Shown here: one piece after another, positions 7,800 to 9,240 of the stretch
Numbering within the stretch: the first letter of the stretch is position 1
Layout of the letters: every line of letters starts with the position of its first letter
NCBI GenBank assembly: GCA_030426005.1
Contig: JAUHZM010000103.1
Coordinates: 1-9,240 of the forward strand
From: Gammaproteobacteria bacterium
Lineage (GTDB): Bacteria > Pseudomonadota > Gammaproteobacteria > Arenicellales > Arenicellaceae
Length of the DNA: 9,240 nt
Direction of reading: 5' to 3'
Notes under the pieces: generated by a model
What the model was told of the DNA's origin: nothing
Databases searched by the model: none
Seen by the model: the letters and a program-made list of their open reading frames with translations, nothing else
Position numbers and translations under genes: made by a program

Positions 7800-7805
7800 A
7801 GGGTG
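7800..7805 (+). promoter_or_regulatory. Ribosome binding site for the Tat protein
   Basis: AGGGTG ends 4 bases before the ATG at 7810, a rather tight spacing. An in-frame TGA at 7804-7806 excludes any earlier start in this frame, so ATG 7810 is the only start that keeps the twin-Arg motif. Stronger purine runs (AAGGAG 7765, GAGGTGG 7775) lie too far upstream for this ATG and instead face two mini-frames. Confidence 0.5.
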
Positions 7806-7809
7806 ATTC

Positions 7810-8316
7810 ATGAATAAACGCAGGAAGTTACTTACCGGAATCGGTTGTGGCACGGTTGTGGCGGCTTGGCACAAACCGGTTATTAACAGCATCGTGACGC
7901 CAGCGCACGCACAGACTTCGGTTGTACCTCTCCTTCCCGAAGAGCTTTGTCCCCGCATCGTCACCGCTAATGTCGTGTTCGGACCCGTATCAGGTACCAC
8001 TACGCCACCGGTATGCAGCGCAACATTTGATGTTTTAAGCGGGGATGCGTCAACGACGTTGACAATCAGCAGCATCACTACCAATACACTCACAGCAAAT
8101 GTCACCGTCGATGTGCAGGATCTGGGTGTTGCGACGTCAACCACCGGTCCCCGAGTCGTGTGGCGAGGGCCAGCCACGGATGCACCTTTTTGTACAGACC
8201 TCGAGCCGACAGATGATGTTGTGATCAGTGTGACGGCTACTTGTGACGCGGCTGGTGGGGAAGAGTTTATTGAAGATTTTCTGTTGAGTGAAATATTACG
8301 GGGTAGCGTTGGATAG
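7810..8316 (+). CDS. Tat-exported 168-residue protein of unknown function
   Basis: The first 34 residues form a twin-arginine signal: N-K-R-R-K-L-L at 2-8, a weakly hydrophobic core with GIGCG, then WHKPVINSIVTPAHA with a signal peptidase I site after Ala34 (AHA|Q). Export of the folded protein by the Tat system is therefore expected. I recall similar WHKPV...AHAQTS tails on other small marine proteobacterial proteins, but I assign no family. The mature part is about 134 residues, acidic and Thr/Val-rich, with alternating beta-strand patterns suggesting an Ig-like sandwich. Its four Cys (47, 69, 128, 145) could make two disulfides. The C-terminus (EEFIEDFLLSEILRG) looks helical. There is no lipobox and no catalytic motif I recognise. 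It lies 27 bases before the S8 peptidase gene, probably in one operon, so a partner, inhibitor or substrate role is possible but unproven. Confidence 0.85.
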   Translation: MNKRRKLLTGIGCGTVVAAWHKPVINSIVTPAHAQTSVVPLLPEELCPRIVTANVVFGPVSGTTTPPVCSATFDVLSGDASTTLTISSITTNTLTANVTVDVQDLGVATSTTGPRVVWRGPATDAPFCTDLEPTDDVVISVTATCDAAGGEEFIEDFLLSEILRGSVG

Positions 8317-8330
8317 ACTCACAGCGATGT

Positions 8331-8335
8331 AGGTG
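8331..8335 (+). promoter_or_regulatory. Ribosome binding site for the S8 peptidase
   Basis: AGGTG is followed after 8 bases by ATG at 8344 (11 bases to the second ATG at 8347). The spacing favours 8344, and both starts give nearly the same signal peptide. Confidence 0.55.
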
Positions 8336-8343
8336 CAAACTTC

Positions 8344-9240
8344 ATGATGAGTCGTTACGTTAGTGCATTACTTGCCGGTGCCATTGCGGTGACATCGAGC
8401 GCGGTGATGTCTGCGCAAGAACTCGGAACTCCGGTCCTAAAAGTCAATCGCGGAACTGCGGCTGAATTGACCGATCAGGGTGATTTCTATTTCCATCCAG
8501 ATGGCCACGAAGTGCGGTTTTACCGCAAGAAAGGCGTGTATGCGGTTCGAGCTTCCGATGTGCAGTTCGATGACATCAAGTCAAAGATTCGAGACAAATT
8601 CGGCGATAAAGCATCGCTTATTTCAGCATCTAAGACGTCTGGCGGCCATCATTTTATCCAGGTAGACGATACCGCCATGGCGCGTGCCGGATTAACCGCC
8701 AATAAAGCGAGTATTCTCGCACTAGACGCGTCGCTGACTGAGCTTGAGCCAGTATTTGCAAATAAGCTTGGCCAGGGCGATGTGGTGATGTCGGACTCTT
8801 ATATCATCCGTTTAAATTCCGGTCGTGACGCCAGATCTGCTCTAACGACTTTGCTTCAACGTTACTCGTTGGTGCTGCAGAAGCGTTTACGCATTCCTGG
8901 TGCAAGTTACTCAGTTCGAAGTCGATTGAACCTTTCTGTTACCGAGCGTTTCAAATTAGCTAAGGCGTTGGCAACCGACCCGTTAGTAGACTGGGCTCAG
9001 CCGACTTTTTATTCACAAGTTAACCGGCACGCCTACATCCCGGATGATCCCCTATTTAACGCGCAGTGGCATCTGCGCAATACTGGTCAGGGCGGTGCGC
9101 GCTGTGACGCGGATTGTGACGCTAACAATGCGTGGGGAATCAGTGGTGGTGCCTTGCTCGCAGAGGCATCAGGACAAGGAACGGTTATCGCGATTATCGA
9201 TGATGGTGTGCAGCTTGATCATGAGGATTTGAGCATCTGG
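8344..9240 (+). CDS. Secreted subtilisin/kexin-like serine peptidase (family S8), 3'-truncated
   Basis: This is an unbroken frame of 299 codons that runs off the right edge. Residues 1-25 are a Sec signal peptide: MMSR, hydrophobic core, then a probable cut at VMSA|QE. Residues 26-233 are a propeptide-like region with mixed strands and helices. The catalytic domain begins around DDPLFNAQWHLRNTGQ (234-249). This matches the 'D-P-x-F-x-x-Q-W-x-L' entry of S8 enzymes that are related to or resemble proprotein convertases. Next come CDADCDANNAWG (254-265) and VIAIIDDGVQLDHEDL (281-296), which contains the catalytic Asp (286). The D-D-G form is typical of kexin/furin-type enzymes, where classical subtilisins have D-[ST]-G. 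The catalytic His and Ser and any C-terminal P-domain or anchor lie outside the window, so activity and subfamily are unconfirmed. It is probably co-transcribed with the Tat protein gene. Confidence 0.9.
   Translation, partial: MMSRYVSALLAGAIAVTSSAVMSAQELGTPVLKVNRGTAAELTDQGDFYFHPDGHEVRFYRKKGVYAVRASDVQFDDIKSKIRDKFGDKASLISASKTSGGHHFIQVDDTAMARAGLTANKASILALDASLTELEPVFANKLGQGDVVMSDSYIIRLNSGRDARSALTTLLQRYSLVLQKRLRIPGASYSVRSRLNLSVTERFKLAKALATDPLVDWAQPTFYSQVNRHAYIPDDPLFNAQWHLRNTGQGGARCDADCDANNAWGISGGALLAEASGQGTVIAIIDDGVQLDHEDLSIW

Larger units (their letters stand above)
7698..7809. other. Intergenic region with promoter candidate and no clear terminator
   Basis: This is the only gap of note in the window (112 bases). 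It starts with an A-rich run (7707-7718) and a weak 4-base inverted repeat (7718-7729). It then holds a promoter candidate (7737-7766), AAGGAG (7765-7770) and two very short reading frames (from 7773 and 7791). I see no GC-rich hairpin followed by a T-run, so read-through from the large gene into the next one is possible. Confidence 0.6.

Noticed and set aside
7731..8177. 148-codon open frame on the minus strand opposite the Tat protein gene
   Set aside because: It lies across a well-supported + strand gene and its promoter region, and its translation shows no domain or coherent signal peptide. It is best explained as the shadow of Val/Thr/Asp-rich codons.
8480..8665. 61-codon + strand open frame inside the S8 gene
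   Set aside because: It overlaps in another frame the continuous 299-codon S8 peptidase frame, which has a signal peptide, propeptide and catalytic motif.
9097..9135. CDADCDANNAWG as a separate metal-binding motif in the S8 peptidase
   Set aside because: The Cys and Asp spacing is suggestive, but it lies where S8 enzymes have a variable loop before the N/E-A-W helix. With the rest of the gene missing, a metal-site or disulfide claim cannot be supported.

Overview
The window is a tract of exported-protein genes, all on the + strand and nearly all coding. Base composition is balanced. The proteins include very acidic, Ca-binding-type repeats, a Tat signal peptide and Sec signal peptides ending in A-x-A. 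No sortase motif or type IX C-terminal domain is visible. This suggests a marine-type Gram-negative bacterium, and my inference is a gammaproteobacterium. No taxonomic marker gene is present, so this is a style-based guess.

Layout: (1) Positions 1-7697 hold the 3' part of one giant gene that enters from the left. From N to C it encodes seven large SdrD-B-like repeats (the first cut by the window edge), five shorter repeats of the same family, a fibronectin-III-like domain, a Lys/Arg-rich linker, a hydrophobic segment that looks like a signal peptide although it lies deep inside the protein, a gingipain-type prodomain, and a family C25 (gingipain) cysteine peptidase with a visible His/Cys dyad. 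(2) Positions 7698-7809 are a 112-base gap with a good sigma70-like promoter candidate. (3) Positions 7810-8316 encode a 168-residue Tat-exported protein of unknown function with four Cys in its mature part. (4) Positions 8344-9240 hold the 5' part of a secreted subtilisin/kexin-like (S8) serine peptidase, which leaves the window just after its catalytic Asp.

Possible joint role (inference): the giant protein is a calcium-stiffened surface or secreted stalk carrying a protease. The two downstream genes are 27 bases apart and probably form an operon for a second secreted protease and a small periplasmic or secreted partner. The subtilase has the D-D-G form of the catalytic Asp motif seen in kexin/furin enzymes, which cut at paired basic residues. 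The linker in front of the C25 module is full of such pairs, so processing of one product by the other is a testable idea. The most unusual point is the internal signal-peptide-like segment, which has an SD-like sequence and a TTG codon at the right spacing. The peptidase half may be an old fusion, or may still be made separately.
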